A stretch of 64,000 bases of DNA from Thiobacillus denitrificans (lineage in GTDB: Bacteria; Pseudomonadota; Gammaproteobacteria; Burkholderiales; Thiobacillaceae), in contig DYIY01000001.1 of NCBI GenBank assembly GCA_020723405.1, positions 343,823 through 407,822 of the forward strand. The letters run 5' to 3'. Within the stretch, counting starts at the first letter, position 1. Every line of letters starts with the position of its first letter. The notes beneath the pieces are model-generated. The model saw only the letters and a list, made by a program, of their open reading frames with translations, was not told where the DNA came from and made no database searches. Below are positions 49,916 to 59,447 of this stretch, piece after piece. Position numbers and translations under genes: made by a program.

Positions 49916-50661
49916 TCGCCCTGGTAGAGGATCTCGGCCCGGCGGTTCTGCTTCCAGGCGTCCTCATCATGGCCTTCAGCGACCGGCTTTTCCTCCCCCA
50001 GGGACACCGCTTCGATCTGGGCATCGGGAACGCCCAGCAGATTGAGGGCCTTGTACACGCTCTCGGAACGGCGCTGGCCCAGGGCCAGGTTGTACTCCCG
50101 GCTGCCCCGTTCATCGGCGTGGCCCTGCAGGATGGCCTTGGCGTCCTTGGTCTGCTTCAGGTACTGGGCGTGGGCTTCCAGCAGGCTCCGGTACTCGTCG
50201 CGGATGGCGGCACTGTCGTAATCGAACAGGATGCGCCGCTGGATCAGGGGGCTGGCCGGATTCTTCGGATCCAGGATGGGTCCGGCGGCAGCGGCTCCCG
50301 CCCCCCCCGCCGCCGCCCCGGAGGGCAGGGGCTTGCCGTCCGGTCCCAGGACCACAGGCCCGGAGCCCCCCAGAGTCTTGACCTCGGCCTCAGGGGCGGC
50401 CAGGGCCTGGGTGGTCACCTTGCCCGGGTCAGCCGGCGTTGCACCAGCCGTGTTGCCGACTTCCGCCGACGCGCTCTTGGCCGCCTGGGCGGCGGCCTCG
50501 GCGGCCGCCTTCTCGGCGGCAGCCTTTTCGGCAGCCACCGGGTCCGTAGCCTTGGCGGCCCGATCCTCGATGCTGGCCTCCTGACTGGGCGTCTGGGCGC
50601 AGCCGGTGACCAGCAGGGCCAGGAGCAGGGCCGTCAGGGGGGCGATGGGGGTGGATTTCAT
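49912..50661 (-). CDS. pal: Peptidoglycan-associated lipoprotein Pal with long Ala-rich linker
   Basis: 249 aa. Lipobox 'LLALLVTGCAQTP' (Cys about 21), then an unusually long Ala/Glu/Lys-rich linker (about 25-125), then the OmpA-type peptidoglycan-binding domain ('ILQGHADERGSREYNLALGQ'). Pal in E. coli is about 173 aa, so the linker is extended. It anchors the outer membrane to the wall and binds TolB. Confidence 0.95.
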   Translation of the reverse strand: MKSTPIAPLTALLLALLVTGCAQTPSQEASIEDRAAKATDPVAAEKAAAEKAAAEAAAQAAKSASAEVGNTAGATPADPGKVTTQALAAPEAEVKTLGGSGPVVLGPDGKPLPSGAAAGGAGAAAAGPILDPKNPASPLIQRRILFDYDSAAIRDEYRSLLEAHAQYLKQTKDAKAILQGHADERGSREYNLALGQRRSESVYKALNLLGVPDAQIEAVSLGEEKPVAEGHDEDAWKQNRRAEILYQGE

Positions 50662-50699
50662 GAAGTGTCCTCGCTGATCGTTATCCAGGGTTCAAGGGG

Positions 50700-51956
50700 T
50701 CAGGGTTCCCAAGCGGGTTCCCGCAGATCGCCGCTCTGGGACAGGCGCTGGCGCACCCGGCCATCCACGCTCACGGTGGCCAGCACGCCCCGGCCGTTGA
50801 CCAGGGTGGCGTAGAGAAGCATGCGACCGTTGGCGGCAAAGCTGGGAGATTCGTCAAAGGTGGTATCCGTGAGCACCTGCATCTGGCCGTTGGCCAGATC
50901 CATGGCCGCCACATGGAAGCGCCCATCCCGCCGGTGCACGAAAGCCAGGGTCTTGCCATCCGGGGAAAGGGCCGGCGAGACGTTGTAGCTGCCCTCGAAG
51001 GTCACCCGGCTCACCTGGCCCTCGGGCAGGGAGGCTTTGTAGATCTGGGGCGTCCCCCCCCGGTCGGAGGTGAAATACAGCCAGCGGCCGTCCGGGCTGA
51101 ACACGGGTTCCGTGTCCAGGGCACCGCCCCGGGTGAAGCGGGTGGCCTCGCCAGTGTCCAGGTTGAGCAGGTAAATCTGGGACGTTTCGTCCTTGGACAG
51201 GGTCACGGCCAGCCGCTTGCCGTCCGGTGACCAGGCCGGCGCCGAGTTGGAACCCCGGAAGCGGGCCACCGCCCGGCGGCTGCCATCGGCCAGGTTCTGC
51301 ACGTAGACCACCGGTTTCTTGTCTTCGAAGGAAACGTAGGCCAACCGCTGACCATCCGGGGACCAGGCCGGGGAGATGAGAGGCTCGGCGGAGGCGGCCA
51401 CGGTGATGGCGTTCTGGGTGTCCGCGTCGGCGACCTGGAGTTCATAACGGCCGTTGCGCTTGAGGATGTAGGCGATGCGCCCGGAATAACTGCCTGGCTC
51501 CCCGAGCAGTTTCTCGTGGACCAGATCGGCGATCTTGTGGGCCACTGCGCGCACCCCGCCCGGGGTGGTGGTGTAGGCCAGGGCCGCCAACTGGGTCTGG
51601 CGCACGGCATCGAACAGCCAGAAGCGGACCTCCACCTTGCCACCGGCAGCGGGCAGCACCTGCCCCATGACCACGGCGTCGGCACCTTTGCCTTTCCAGG
51701 TTGCCAGAACCAGGCCGGCGGGCTCCGCCGGGGAGACGGCCCCCCCTTCCTCCACCAGCTTGAAGTACCCGCTGCGCCCCAGATCGGAAGCCACCACCAG
51801 AGCCGGATTGACGGCCTCCACCCCGCTGACGCCGAAGGGCAGGATGGCAACGGGGATGCGGTTGGCGGCCCCTCCCACGATCTCGATGGTCATGGCCGCC
51901 AGGGCGGGAAAGGCGGCGAGGAACAGGAAGGGGATCAGGATCAGGCGGCGGATCAT
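50700..51956 (-). CDS. tolB: Tol-Pal system beta-propeller protein TolB
   Basis: 418 aa. Signal peptide (1-20), a D1 domain (about 25-150) and a six-bladed propeller with repeated WD40-like units: 'SPAWSPDGQRLAYVSFEDKK', 'APAWSPDGKRLAVTLSKDET', 'EPVFSPDGRWLYFTSDRGG', 'SPALSPDGKTLAFVHRRDG'. Periplasmic partner of Pal and TolA. Confidence 0.97.
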   Translation of the reverse strand: MIRRLILIPFLFLAAFPALAAMTIEIVGGAANRIPVAILPFGVSGVEAVNPALVVASDLGRSGYFKLVEEGGAVSPAEPAGLVLATWKGKGADAVVMGQVLPAAGGKVEVRFWLFDAVRQTQLAALAYTTTPGGVRAVAHKIADLVHEKLLGEPGSYSGRIAYILKRNGRYELQVADADTQNAITVAASAEPLISPAWSPDGQRLAYVSFEDKKPVVYVQNLADGSRRAVARFRGSNSAPAWSPDGKRLAVTLSKDETSQIYLLNLDTGEATRFTRGGALDTEPVFSPDGRWLYFTSDRGGTPQIYKASLPEGQVSRVTFEGSYNVSPALSPDGKTLAFVHRRDGRFHVAAMDLANGQMQVLTDTTFDESPSFAANGRMLLYATLVNGRGVLATVSVDGRVRQRLSQSGDLREPAWEP

Positions 51957-51997
51957 GGCGACGTGCGGCGGCTATGGGGCAATCTTATCAGCAATGT

Positions 51998-52849
51998 TCA
52001 GAGGGGGGCCCCGCCCTCCTCCTGGGGCCGGAATTTCAGGGTGAGGCCATCGCGGAACACGGCGGCGGCCTCCTTCTCGCCGGGCAGGGGCAGGGGTGAG
52101 GCCTTGAGGATGGCCCGCTCCACTTCGGAATCGTAGGCAGGCTGGCCACTGCTCTTCACCAGGGTCACCCGGGCCACCTCCCCGTTGGGCAGCAAAGTGA
52201 CCTGAAACACGGCCTCCGGGTTCCCGGTGAGTTTGGCCGGATTGCGCACATAGGCCAGAATCTTGGCCTGGATGCGATGCTTGAAATCATTGATGACCTT
52301 GACCTGGCGGCTGGCCCGGGCCCGCTCCTGAATGGCCCGCAACTGGGCGCCTTCGGCGTCCAGATCGTCCTGCATCTGGCGGGCCAGCTCCTGTTCCATC
52401 TGGCGGCGTGCCAGATCCTTCTTCTCCTTTTCCTTCCTGTCCTGCTCCAGCTTTTCCCGGTTCAGGCGCTCCTTCTCCAGTCGATCCTGTTCCAGGCGGG
52501 CCTGCTCGGCCTTCTCCTTGTCCTTCCTTTCCTGTTCCAGCCGGGCCTTCTCGGCGGCCAACCGGGCAGCCTCCTCCTTGCGCGCCTTCTCCAAGGCGAT
52601 GTCAGCCCGGCTGGGAAGTTTTTCCACCACCGGCGGCGGTGGCGGCAGGGGTGCCGGTTCCACCAGGGGCTCGGGAGGGGGGGGCGGCGGCAGAAGTTCC
52701 GGCAGGGCGGCCCACAAATCGGCCTCCACGGGCAGAGCGGGCGGGTTCTTCCAGGACACCCCGAACACCAGGGCGGCCAGGAACAGGCCATGGACCAGCA
52801 GGGCCAGCCCCCCGGAGGAGTAATGCTGGTAGCGGGGCGCGGCGTGCAT
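51998..52849 (-). CDS. tolA: Cell envelope integrity protein TolA
   Basis: 283 aa. One N-terminal membrane helix (about 14-32), a Pro-rich stretch, a long charged helix (about 85-165, 'KDKEKAEQARLEQDRLEKER') and a TonB-like C-terminal domain ('LLPNGEVARVTLVKSSGQPA'). It transmits proton-motive energy from TolQR to TolB-Pal. Confidence 0.94.
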   Translation of the reverse strand: MHAAPRYQHYSSGGLALLVHGLFLAALVFGVSWKNPPALPVEADLWAALPELLPPPPPPEPLVEPAPLPPPPPVVEKLPSRADIALEKARKEEAARLAAEKARLEQERKDKEKAEQARLEQDRLEKERLNREKLEQDRKEKEKKDLARRQMEQELARQMQDDLDAEGAQLRAIQERARASRQVKVINDFKHRIQAKILAYVRNPAKLTGNPEAVFQVTLLPNGEVARVTLVKSSGQPAYDSEVERAILKASPLPLPGEKEAAAVFRDGLTLKFRPQEEGGAPL

Positions 52850-52856
52850 GCAGGCC

Positions 52857-53276
52857 TCAGGGCTGGGCGGGCTTCACCAGCAGGCCCACCCGGGCCACAC
52901 CCAGTCTCTGGAGATCGTCCATGACCTTCATGACCGCCTCGTAGCGCACGCTGCGGTCGGCGGAAATGACCACCGGCTGGCCGGGACGCAGGGCCAGCCG
53001 GGCCCGCACGGCGGCCTCCAGGCCGGCTTCCGGCACGCTCTCGCCCAGGTCCGTCTCGTTGCGGTCCCGCAGCAGCAGGCTGCCGTCGGCCCGGACCACC
53101 ACTTCCAGGGGGGCGGCCGGGGCGGCGGCACTCTTGCCCACGCTGGGCAGTTCCACCTGGGTCGGATTGATGAAGGGGGCGGTGACCATGAAGATCACCA
53201 GCAGCACCAGCATCACGTCGATGTAGGGCACCACGTTGATCTGGTTCATGGCCTTGCGGCCCCGGCGGGGGATCAT
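52857..53276 (-). CDS. tolR: TolR / ExbD-family protein
   Basis: 139 aa. A single N-terminal membrane helix containing the functional aspartate ('PYIDVMLVLLVIFMVTAPF'), then a periplasmic domain. It forms the proton channel with TolQ. It overlaps tolQ by four bases and is followed by tolA seven bases later. Confidence 0.95.
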   Translation of the reverse strand: MIPRRGRKAMNQINVVPYIDVMLVLLVIFMVTAPFINPTQVELPSVGKSAAAPAAPLEVVVRADGSLLLRDRNETDLGESVPEAGLEAAVRARLALRPGQPVVISADRSVRYEAVMKVMDDLQRLGVARVGLLVKPAQP

Positions 53277-53953
53277 GAGCGGGCCGCTTCCTGTTGCAGG
53301 ACGTTGGAGAACTCCTCCATGAACACGTCGTGGCGGTTGGCCAGGCGGTCGATGTCATGGGTGAAGCGGTTGTAGGCGATGACCGCCGGGATGGCGGCGA
53401 ACAGGCCGATGGCCGTGGCGATGAGGGCTTCGGCGATGCCCGGGGCCACCTGGGCCAGAGTGGCCTGGGCCACGCTGGACAGGCCCAGGAAGGCGTTCAT
53501 GATGCCCCACACGGTGCCGAACAGGCCCACGTAGGGGGACACGGAACCCACCGTGGCCAGGAAGGGCAAGTAGGCCTCGATCTCGTCCATCTCCCGCTGG
53601 TAGGCGGCACGCATGGCCCGCCGAGCGCTCTCCACCACGGCCTGGGGGGCCACCGTAAGCTGGCGCTTGCCGCGGAATTCCTTGAGGCCGGCGCGGAACA
53701 CTTCCTCCAGGCTGCTGCGCCGGCCTTCCTCCTGGCTGCGCTTGACGATCTCGGCATGGCCGCCGCCCCAGAACTCCCGTTCGAAGTCCTGGGTCTGCCG
53801 CCATTCCCGGCGCAGCAGGAACCATTTTTCGAAGATCAGCCACCAGGAGGCCACGGAGGCGAACAGCAGCACCAGCATGACCCCCTTCACCACCCAACTG
53901 GCCTGGGCGATGAGGGAAAGGACCGACATGTCCTGGGTGAGGGCGATATCCAT
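53273..53953 (-). CDS. tolQ: TolQ / MotA-TolQ-ExbB proton channel protein
   Basis: 226 aa with three membrane helices. The conserved 'LPFLATVGSVSPYVGLFGTV' and 'TAIGLFAAIPAVIAYNRFTH' helices form the proton path. It starts at the ybgC stop, overlapping by one base. Confidence 0.96.
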   Translation of the reverse strand: MDIALTQDMSVLSLIAQASWVVKGVMLVLLFASVASWWLIFEKWFLLRREWRQTQDFEREFWGGGHAEIVKRSQEEGRRSSLEEVFRAGLKEFRGKRQLTVAPQAVVESARRAMRAAYQREMDEIEAYLPFLATVGSVSPYVGLFGTVWGIMNAFLGLSSVAQATLAQVAPGIAEALIATAIGLFAAIPAVIAYNRFTHDIDRLANRHDVFMEEFSNVLQQEAARS

Positions 53954-54381
53954 CAGTTTCCGTTCTCGAAGGCTTGCATCACGAATTCGGGGATCCGGGC
54001 CGGGCGGAAACCGTCCTGCTTCACGCAGACGGCCTTGACCACGGCATCCAGCAGCACGTCCTCCCCCCGCTTGACCTGCTGGGACATGGTCAGGGTGACC
54101 CGGTTCAGGGCCAGGAGTTCACAGTGCACGGTAAGCCGGTCGTTGAAGCGGGCCGGGCGCAGATATTCGGCCTCCACCCGGCGCACCACGAACAGGACCC
54201 CGGCTTCTTCCGCCAGCCGGTCCTGCTCCAGGCCCAGGGCGGACAGCCACTCGGTGCGGGCCCGCTCCATGAACTTCAGGTAGTTGGCGTAATAGACCAC
54301 GCCGCCGGCATCCGTGTCTTCCCAATAGACCCGGACGGGCCAGTCGAATCCGGCTGAAGGGGGGGCTTCCTGGTGTTCCAT
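53953..54381 (-). CDS. ybgC: Tol-Pal associated acyl-CoA thioesterase YbgC
   Basis: 142 aa hot-dog thioesterase. The catalytic aspartate lies in 'DTDAGGVVYYANYLKFMER'. In E. coli it acts on short or acyl-ACP-linked thioesters and is always first in the tol cluster, as here. A 50-base gap separates it from ruvB. Confidence 0.94.
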   Translation of the reverse strand: MEHQEAPPSAGFDWPVRVYWEDTDAGGVVYYANYLKFMERARTEWLSALGLEQDRLAEEAGVLFVVRRVEAEYLRPARFNDRLTVHCELLALNRVTLTMSQQVKRGEDVLLDAVVKAVCVKQDGFRPARIPEFVMQAFENGN

Positions 54382-54431
54382 GTTCCTAGTCCTATGTCAT
54401 CAGCCCACCACCGGCGGCCAACCGGGTTGGC

Positions 54432-55462
<1,031 letters not shown>

Positions 55463-55466
<4 letters not shown>

Positions 55467-55876
55467 ATCCCGAGGAAGGGGTTTTCGATGGTCATGCCAT
55501 CCACCACCTGACCATGCCGCATGTCTTCGCTGTACAAGATCTTGCACCCGCCGGACAGGGCCGCTTCGACGATGAGGGAATCCCAGAAGGAAAACTGGCC
55601 GGCGGTGTGGCGCTTCATGGCGGAGAAGACGATGTCCGGCGACATCCGCACCACCCTGCCCCGGGCGTGGGCCTGGGCCGCCTCGGCGGCCACATCCCCG
55701 GGCAGGCCGAACTTCCGGGTCGCCGTGTTGTAGAACTCCTGAAGAACCTGGGTGCTGAGGGTGGCGTCGCCCGCCAGATACAAGGTCTGGATGAGCTCCA
55801 TGGCCCGCTGCCGCTTGGCGGGGGCCAGGGGATCCACCAGATACACGAAGACGTTGGTATCGATGAAGGCCGTCAC
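55463..55876 (-). CDS. PIN-domain ribonuclease toxin (VapC-like)
   Basis: 137 aa from GTG 55876, which overlaps the antitoxin stop (GTGA). PIN-domain acidic residues: '[14 protein letters not shown]' (Asp near the start), '[15 protein letters not shown]' (Glu), '[16 protein letters not shown]' (Asp) and '[11 protein letters not shown]' (Asp). VapC toxins cleave tRNA or rRNA. Its stop overlaps the ruvB start, so it is translationally built into the ruv operon. Start farther upstream in frame lacks similarity. Confidence 0.9.
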
Positions 55877-56151
55877 TTGCGATCCCAGCGGGCCATGCGT
55901 TCCTCGTAGAGTTCCTCCCGGTTCCATTTGTAATCCGGCGGAACCACGGCTTTTCGGGCCAGTTCGTCGGAAAGCCGATTGATCTCGGCCACCACTTTCA
56001 TCCGCTCCTCCCGTTCCGCGTCGTCACTTCTGGCCACATAGGTTTCCAGGTATTCCCGGACCATGGCGTTCACCGAAGTGTCGTGCTGGACCGCGTAGAG
56101 GCGGCATTTCTTGAGAAGATCGTCATCGATGCTCAAGGTCAGGTTGGCCAT
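55873..56151 (-). CDS. Ribbon-helix-helix antitoxin of the VapBC-like pair
   Basis: 92 aa. '[20 protein letters not shown]' and '[16 protein letters not shown]' fit a ribbon-helix-helix DNA-binding N-terminus; the C-terminal half ('[20 protein letters not shown]') should wrap the toxin. ATG 56151 is chosen because the conserved strand begins there and the operator-like repeat lies upstream. Located between ruvA and ruvB. Confidence 0.87.
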   Translation of the reverse strand: MANLTLSIDDDLLKKCRLYAVQHDTSVNAMVREYLETYVARSDDAEREERMKVVAEINRLSDELARKAVVPPDYKWNREELYEERMARWDRK

Positions 56152-56176
56152 GGCAGGCTCCCGGTCAATCCGTTTT

Positions 56177-56207
56177 ACACGTAACCAGTGTAGCACGGGT
56201 TACGTGT
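56177..56207. promoter_or_regulatory. Operator-like inverted repeat of the ruvA-ruvB toxin-antitoxin pair
   Basis: ACACGTAACC (56177-56186), 11-base spacer, GGTTACGTGT (56198-56207): perfect 10-bp arms, 26 bases ahead of the antitoxin start and just after the ruvA stop. The size and place fit autoregulation by the antitoxin. Confidence 0.65.
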
Positions 56208-56215
56208 CGCCCCCT

Positions 56216-56800
56216 TCACTTCTTCGCCAGCAGCTTGAGGGCCTGGCGGATGGATTCCTCCAGGCTCAGGCCTTCCGGCAACTGCTTGATGGCCGGCAGG
56301 GCTTCCTTGTCGGAATAGCCCAGAGCCAGCAGGGCGTTGAGGGCGTCGGCGGCCACCCCGGCGGCGGTGGGGGCGCCACCGGGCCCGGTGGGCAGGGCGT
56401 CGGCCAGCTTGCCCTTGAGTTCCAGGAGCAGCCGTTCCGCCGTCTTCTTGCCGATGCCCGGCACCCGGGTCAGCCGGCCGGCGTCCTGCATGGCCACGCA
56501 GGAGGCCAGGTCGTCCACGCTCAGGCCGGAAAGCACCGCCAGGGCCAGCTTGGGCCCCACCCCGGAAATGCGGATCAGGGCCCGGAAGGCCTCCCGCTCC
56601 TTCAGGGTGAGGAAGCCGAACAGTTGCTGGGCGTCCTCCCGCACCACGAAATGGGTATGCAGGCTCACCCGTTCGCCGGTGGCGGGCAGGTTGCAGAAAC
56701 TGCTCATGGGCACGTCCACTTCGTAGCCCACCCCCGCCGCCTCCACCAGAACCAGGGGCGGGTGTTTTTCCAGCAGGGTGCCGGTGATGCGTCCGATCAT
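56216..56800 (-). CDS. ruvA: Holliday junction branch migration protein RuvA
   Basis: 194 aa. '[20 protein letters not shown]' OB-fold start, helix-hairpin-helix motifs ('[19 protein letters not shown]', '[19 protein letters not shown]') and a C-terminal domain that binds RuvB ('[20 protein letters not shown]'). ATG 56800 overlaps the stop of the UbiA-family gene by four bases. Confidence 0.96.
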   Translation of the reverse strand: MIGRITGTLLEKHPPLVLVEAAGVGYEVDVPMSSFCNLPATGERVSLHTHFVVREDAQQLFGFLTLKEREAFRALIRISGVGPKLALAVLSGLSVDDLASCVAMQDAGRLTRVPGIGKKTAERLLLELKGKLADALPTGPGGAPTAAGVAADALNALLALGYSDKEALPAIKQLPEGLSLEESIRQALKLLAKK

Positions 56801-57750
56801 GTCCAGGCCTCCCAGGCCAGAATCGCCCCCAGGATCACCGGGTGCAGATGGGCGGCGGCGATGGTCTGGCGCAGGGCGGGCAACAGCCGGGCCGGCTCGG
56901 CGGCGTGGGCCGACAGGGTCCGCCCCGCCGCCAGGGCCGGCAGCACCGCCAGCAGCGAGAGCAGGGCCAAAGTGGGCAGCCAACCCGCCGCCACCAGCCC
57001 CAACAATGTCCCCGAGGACAGGGCCAGGATCAGCCAGTAGCCCCGGGCCGCCGTTTCCGGTTCCAGACGGGCCACCCAGTGGCGCTTACCGGCCAGGATG
57101 TCGGCGGCCCGGTCGGGGAACTGGTTGATGTAGAGGATGTTGGTCACCAGGAGGGCATAGGGCAGGCCCAACAGCCAGGGGCGCAGGGCAAGTTCCCCCC
57201 GCTGCACGAAATCGGCCCCGGCCACGATGAGCAGGAAACCCGCCGCCACGCACAGTTCCCCCAGGCCCCGGCTGTTGAGCTTGAGGGGCGGCGCCGAATA
57301 GGCCCAGCCGATGAGCAGCCCCGCCAGGCCGATCCCGAAGAGCCCGCCCCCCCGGGTGGCGATGAGCCACAGCCCGCCGGCCACGACGCCGCCGAACAGG
57401 GCCAGGGCCCAGGCCAGCATCTGCCGGGGCGTCATGACCCCGTTCTGGATGAAGCGGGAGCCGCCGGTGAAGGGAAACAGCCGGTCCACGTTGGCGGCAT
57501 CGGCGCCGTTCAGGTGGTCGTAGTAGTCGTTGAACACGTTCACCCCGGCCTGGGCCGCCACGGCCAGCAGCAGGGTGAACAGGGCCAGGGGCCAGGAAAA
57601 ACCCGCTTCCAGGGCGGTGGCGAAGCCCAGCAGGCAGCCGGCCAGGGCGATGGTCAGGAAGGCCGGCCGGGTGGCCAACAGATAGCGGAGCAACGGGTTG
57701 GCCAGGGCCGACGGCGTGGGCTCCAGGGGAGGAGCGGCCAGCTTGCTCAC
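56797..57750 (-). CDS. UbiA-family prenyltransferase (MenA-like)
   Basis: 317 aa with about eight or nine membrane segments. The first Asp-rich motif is '[20 protein letters not shown]', and a second is '[18 protein letters not shown]'. The pattern is closest to MenA, which prenylates dihydroxynaphthoate for menaquinone, but substrate cannot be fixed by eye; 4-hydroxybenzoate or another aromatic is possible. It sits between ruvC and ruvA with ATGA overlaps on both sides, an unusual place. Confidence 0.85.
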   Translation of the reverse strand: MSKLAAPPLEPTPSALANPLLRYLLATRPAFLTIALAGCLLGFATALEAGFSWPLALFTLLLAVAAQAGVNVFNDYYDHLNGADAANVDRLFPFTGGSRFIQNGVMTPRQMLAWALALFGGVVAGGLWLIATRGGGLFGIGLAGLLIGWAYSAPPLKLNSRGLGELCVAAGFLLIVAGADFVQRGELALRPWLLGLPYALLVTNILYINQFPDRAADILAGKRHWVARLEPETAARGYWLILALSSGTLLGLVAAGWLPTLALLSLLAVLPALAAGRTLSAHAAEPARLLPALRQTIAAAHLHPVILGAILAWEAWT

Positions 57751-58301
57751 GACATCCGCCCCGCCCGCCGGCGCAGGCCGCTGCCCAGCCCGGCCAGCCC
57801 CATGCCGCCGTGGGCGTGGCAGATGGCGCAGGCCAGGGCATCGGCGGAGTCGGGCCGGGGTTCCCCGGGCAGATTGAGGAGCCGCTTGACCATGTGGATC
57901 ACCTGTTGCTTGTCGGCGTGGCCATTGCCCACCACCGCCTGCTTCACCTGGAGGGCCGTGTATTCGAACACCGGCAGGCCGGCGGCGGTGAGGGCGGCGA
58001 TGGCCGCTCCCCGGGCCTGGCCCAGCAACAGGGTGGACTGGGGATTGACGTTGACGAACACCTTTTCGATGGCCGCCGCGTCGGGCTTGAACTGAGCAAT
58101 GGCTTCCGTCACCCCGTCGAAGATGATCTTGATCCGCCCGGGCAACTCCCCGGTCTCGGTGCGCACCACCCCACTGGCCACGTAGGAGAGCTTCTGGCCC
58201 GTCTTGTCGATGACGCCGTAGCCGGTGACGCGCAGACCCGGATCCAGGCCCAGAAGACGAAGGCGTGAGGGGGGAGGAGTGAGGGGTGAGGGGTAAACCA
58301 T
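57747..58301 (-). CDS. ruvC: Crossover junction endodeoxyribonuclease RuvC, repeat-derived N-terminus
   Basis: 184 aa. The catalytic acidic residues are in '[17 protein letters not shown]', '[18 protein letters not shown]' and '[16 protein letters not shown]'-type segments ('[15 protein letters not shown]'). The usual start would be Met directly before 'RLLGLDPG'. Here the first ~14 residues, '[14 protein letters not shown]', are encoded by the GTGAGG repeat that lies at the gene's 5' end, so the natural start may have been replaced. Confidence 0.95.
   Translation of the reverse strand: MVYPSPLTPPPSRLRLLGLDPGLRVTGYGVIDKTGQKLSYVASGVVRTETGELPGRIKIIFDGVTEAIAQFKPDAAAIEKVFVNVNPQSTLLLGQARGAAIAALTAAGLPVFEYTALQVKQAVVGNGHADKQQVIHMVKRLLNLPGEPRPDSADALACAICHAHGGMGLAGLGSGLRRRAGRMS
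58265..58297. repeat. GTGAGG-type repeat, left flank of the four-helix-bundle gene
   Basis: GTGAGG/GAGGAGTGAGGGG/GTGAGGGGTAA units overlap the 5' end of ruvC and stop just before the four-helix gene. GTGAGGGGTAA (58286-58296) is an exact inverted match to TTACCCCTCAC at 58666-58676. Confidence 0.75.
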
Positions 58302-58655
58302 CTACTCCGGCACCCGGGACTTCTTGATCAGGCCTTGGAGGAGTTTGAATACGTGATCGACACGACTGATAAGCGCCTGTTCGGCCGTGCAGTAACCCAG
58401 TTCCCTTGCAATCACCAATTGAGTTTCCAATTCACTGAGTGAACCCCTCGCGATGACCAAGAACTGAGCGAGTTCTTTCGTACTTTCCCGGGCCGCGCCT
58501 TCCGCAATATTGCTGGGCACCGAGACCGCCGCCCGGCGCATTTGCCCCACCAGGCCATAGGTTTCCGACTTGGGAAATGAGGCAGTCAGGGCATAGATTT
58601 CCTTGACCAGCAGGATTGCCTCCTGCCAAGCCAGCAACCTGTGGTGTGCCCTCAC
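58302..58655 (-). CDS. Four-helix-bundle protein (S23/IVP family)
   Basis: 117 aa. 'HRLLAWQEAILLVKEIYALT', 'TYGLVGQMRRAAVSVPSNIA' and 'EGAARESTKELAQFLVIA' are the hallmarks of the family first seen in 23S rRNA intervening sequences. The domain also occurs in diversity-generating retroelement accessory proteins. Function unknown. The gene fills the space between two inverted GTGAGG-type repeats and separates yebC from ruvC, consistent with a mobile cassette. Confidence 0.93.
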   Translation of the reverse strand: MRAHHRLLAWQEAILLVKEIYALTASFPKSETYGLVGQMRRAAVSVPSNIAEGAARESTKELAQFLVIARGSLSELETQLVIARELGYCTAEQALISRVDHVFKLLQGLIKKSRVPE

Positions 58656-58692
58656 TCCTCACTTCTTACCCCTCACTCCCCATTCCTCACTC
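58650..58692. repeat. CTCACTCC-type repeat, right flank of the four-helix-bundle gene
   Basis: CCTCACTCCTCACTTCTTAC and following CTCAC units run to the yebC stop codon, whose TGA is part of a unit. They read in the inverse sense to the left-flank copy. Confidence 0.75.
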
Positions 58693-59415
58693 GGGCAGGA
58701 TCGCCGAGGTATAGACGTCCTGCACGTCGTCCAGGTCGTCCAGCATGTCCAGCATCTTCTGGAACTTGACCGCGTCGTCCCCGGCCACGTCGGTCTCGTT
58801 GAGGGCCTTCATGGTGATCTCGGCCACCACGGGCTTCAGGCCGGCGGCTTCCAGGGCTTCCTTCACGGTGGTCAGGTCGCCGGTGGGGGCGGTGAGCACC
58901 TCGATGGAACCGTCGTCGTTGCCCATCACGTCCTCGGCACCGGCTTCCAGGGCCACTTCCATGACCTGGTCCTCGTTGGCGCCGGGGGCCAGGATGATCT
59001 GGCCGCAGTGCTTGAACTGGAACACCACGGAACCGTCGGTGCCCAGGTTGCCGCCACACTTGGAGAAGGCGTGGCGCACGTCGGCCACGGTGCGCACCCG
59101 GTTGTCGGTGAGGCAATCGACGATGACCGCCGCGCCGCCGGGGCCGTAGCCTTCATAGCGGATTTCTTCGTAGCTCACGCCTTCCAGTTCGCCGGTGCCC
59201 TTCTTCACGGCCCGCTCGATGTTGTCGTTGGGCATGTTTTCGCCCTTGGCCTTGTCGATGGCCAGGCGCAGACGGGGGTTGAAGCTGGGGTCGCCGCCGC
59301 CCATCTTGGCGGCCACGGTGATTTCCTTGGCGTAACGGGAGAAGATCTTGCCCCGCTTCTCATCCTGGCGACCCTTGCGGTGCTGGATGTTCGCCCACTT
59401 TGAATGTCCGGCCAT
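58687..59415 (-). CDS. yebC: YebC/PmpR-family protein
   Basis: 242 aa. '[20 protein letters not shown]' and '[20 protein letters not shown]' are diagnostic. Members act as transcription regulators or, for some, help ribosomes through proline-rich stretches. Usually beside ruvC, from which it is here separated by the four-helix gene. Confidence 0.96.
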   Translation of the reverse strand: MAGHSKWANIQHRKGRQDEKRGKIFSRYAKEITVAAKMGGGDPSFNPRLRLAIDKAKGENMPNDNIERAVKKGTGELEGVSYEEIRYEGYGPGGAAVIVDCLTDNRVRTVADVRHAFSKCGGNLGTDGSVVFQFKHCGQIILAPGANEDQVMEVALEAGAEDVMGNDDGSIEVLTAPTGDLTTVKEALEAAGLKPVVAEITMKALNETDVAGDDAVKFQKMLDMLDDLDDVQDVYTSAILPE

Positions 59416-59447
59416 GGTTCTGCTTCCTGCTGAAAAATGGCGGGATT

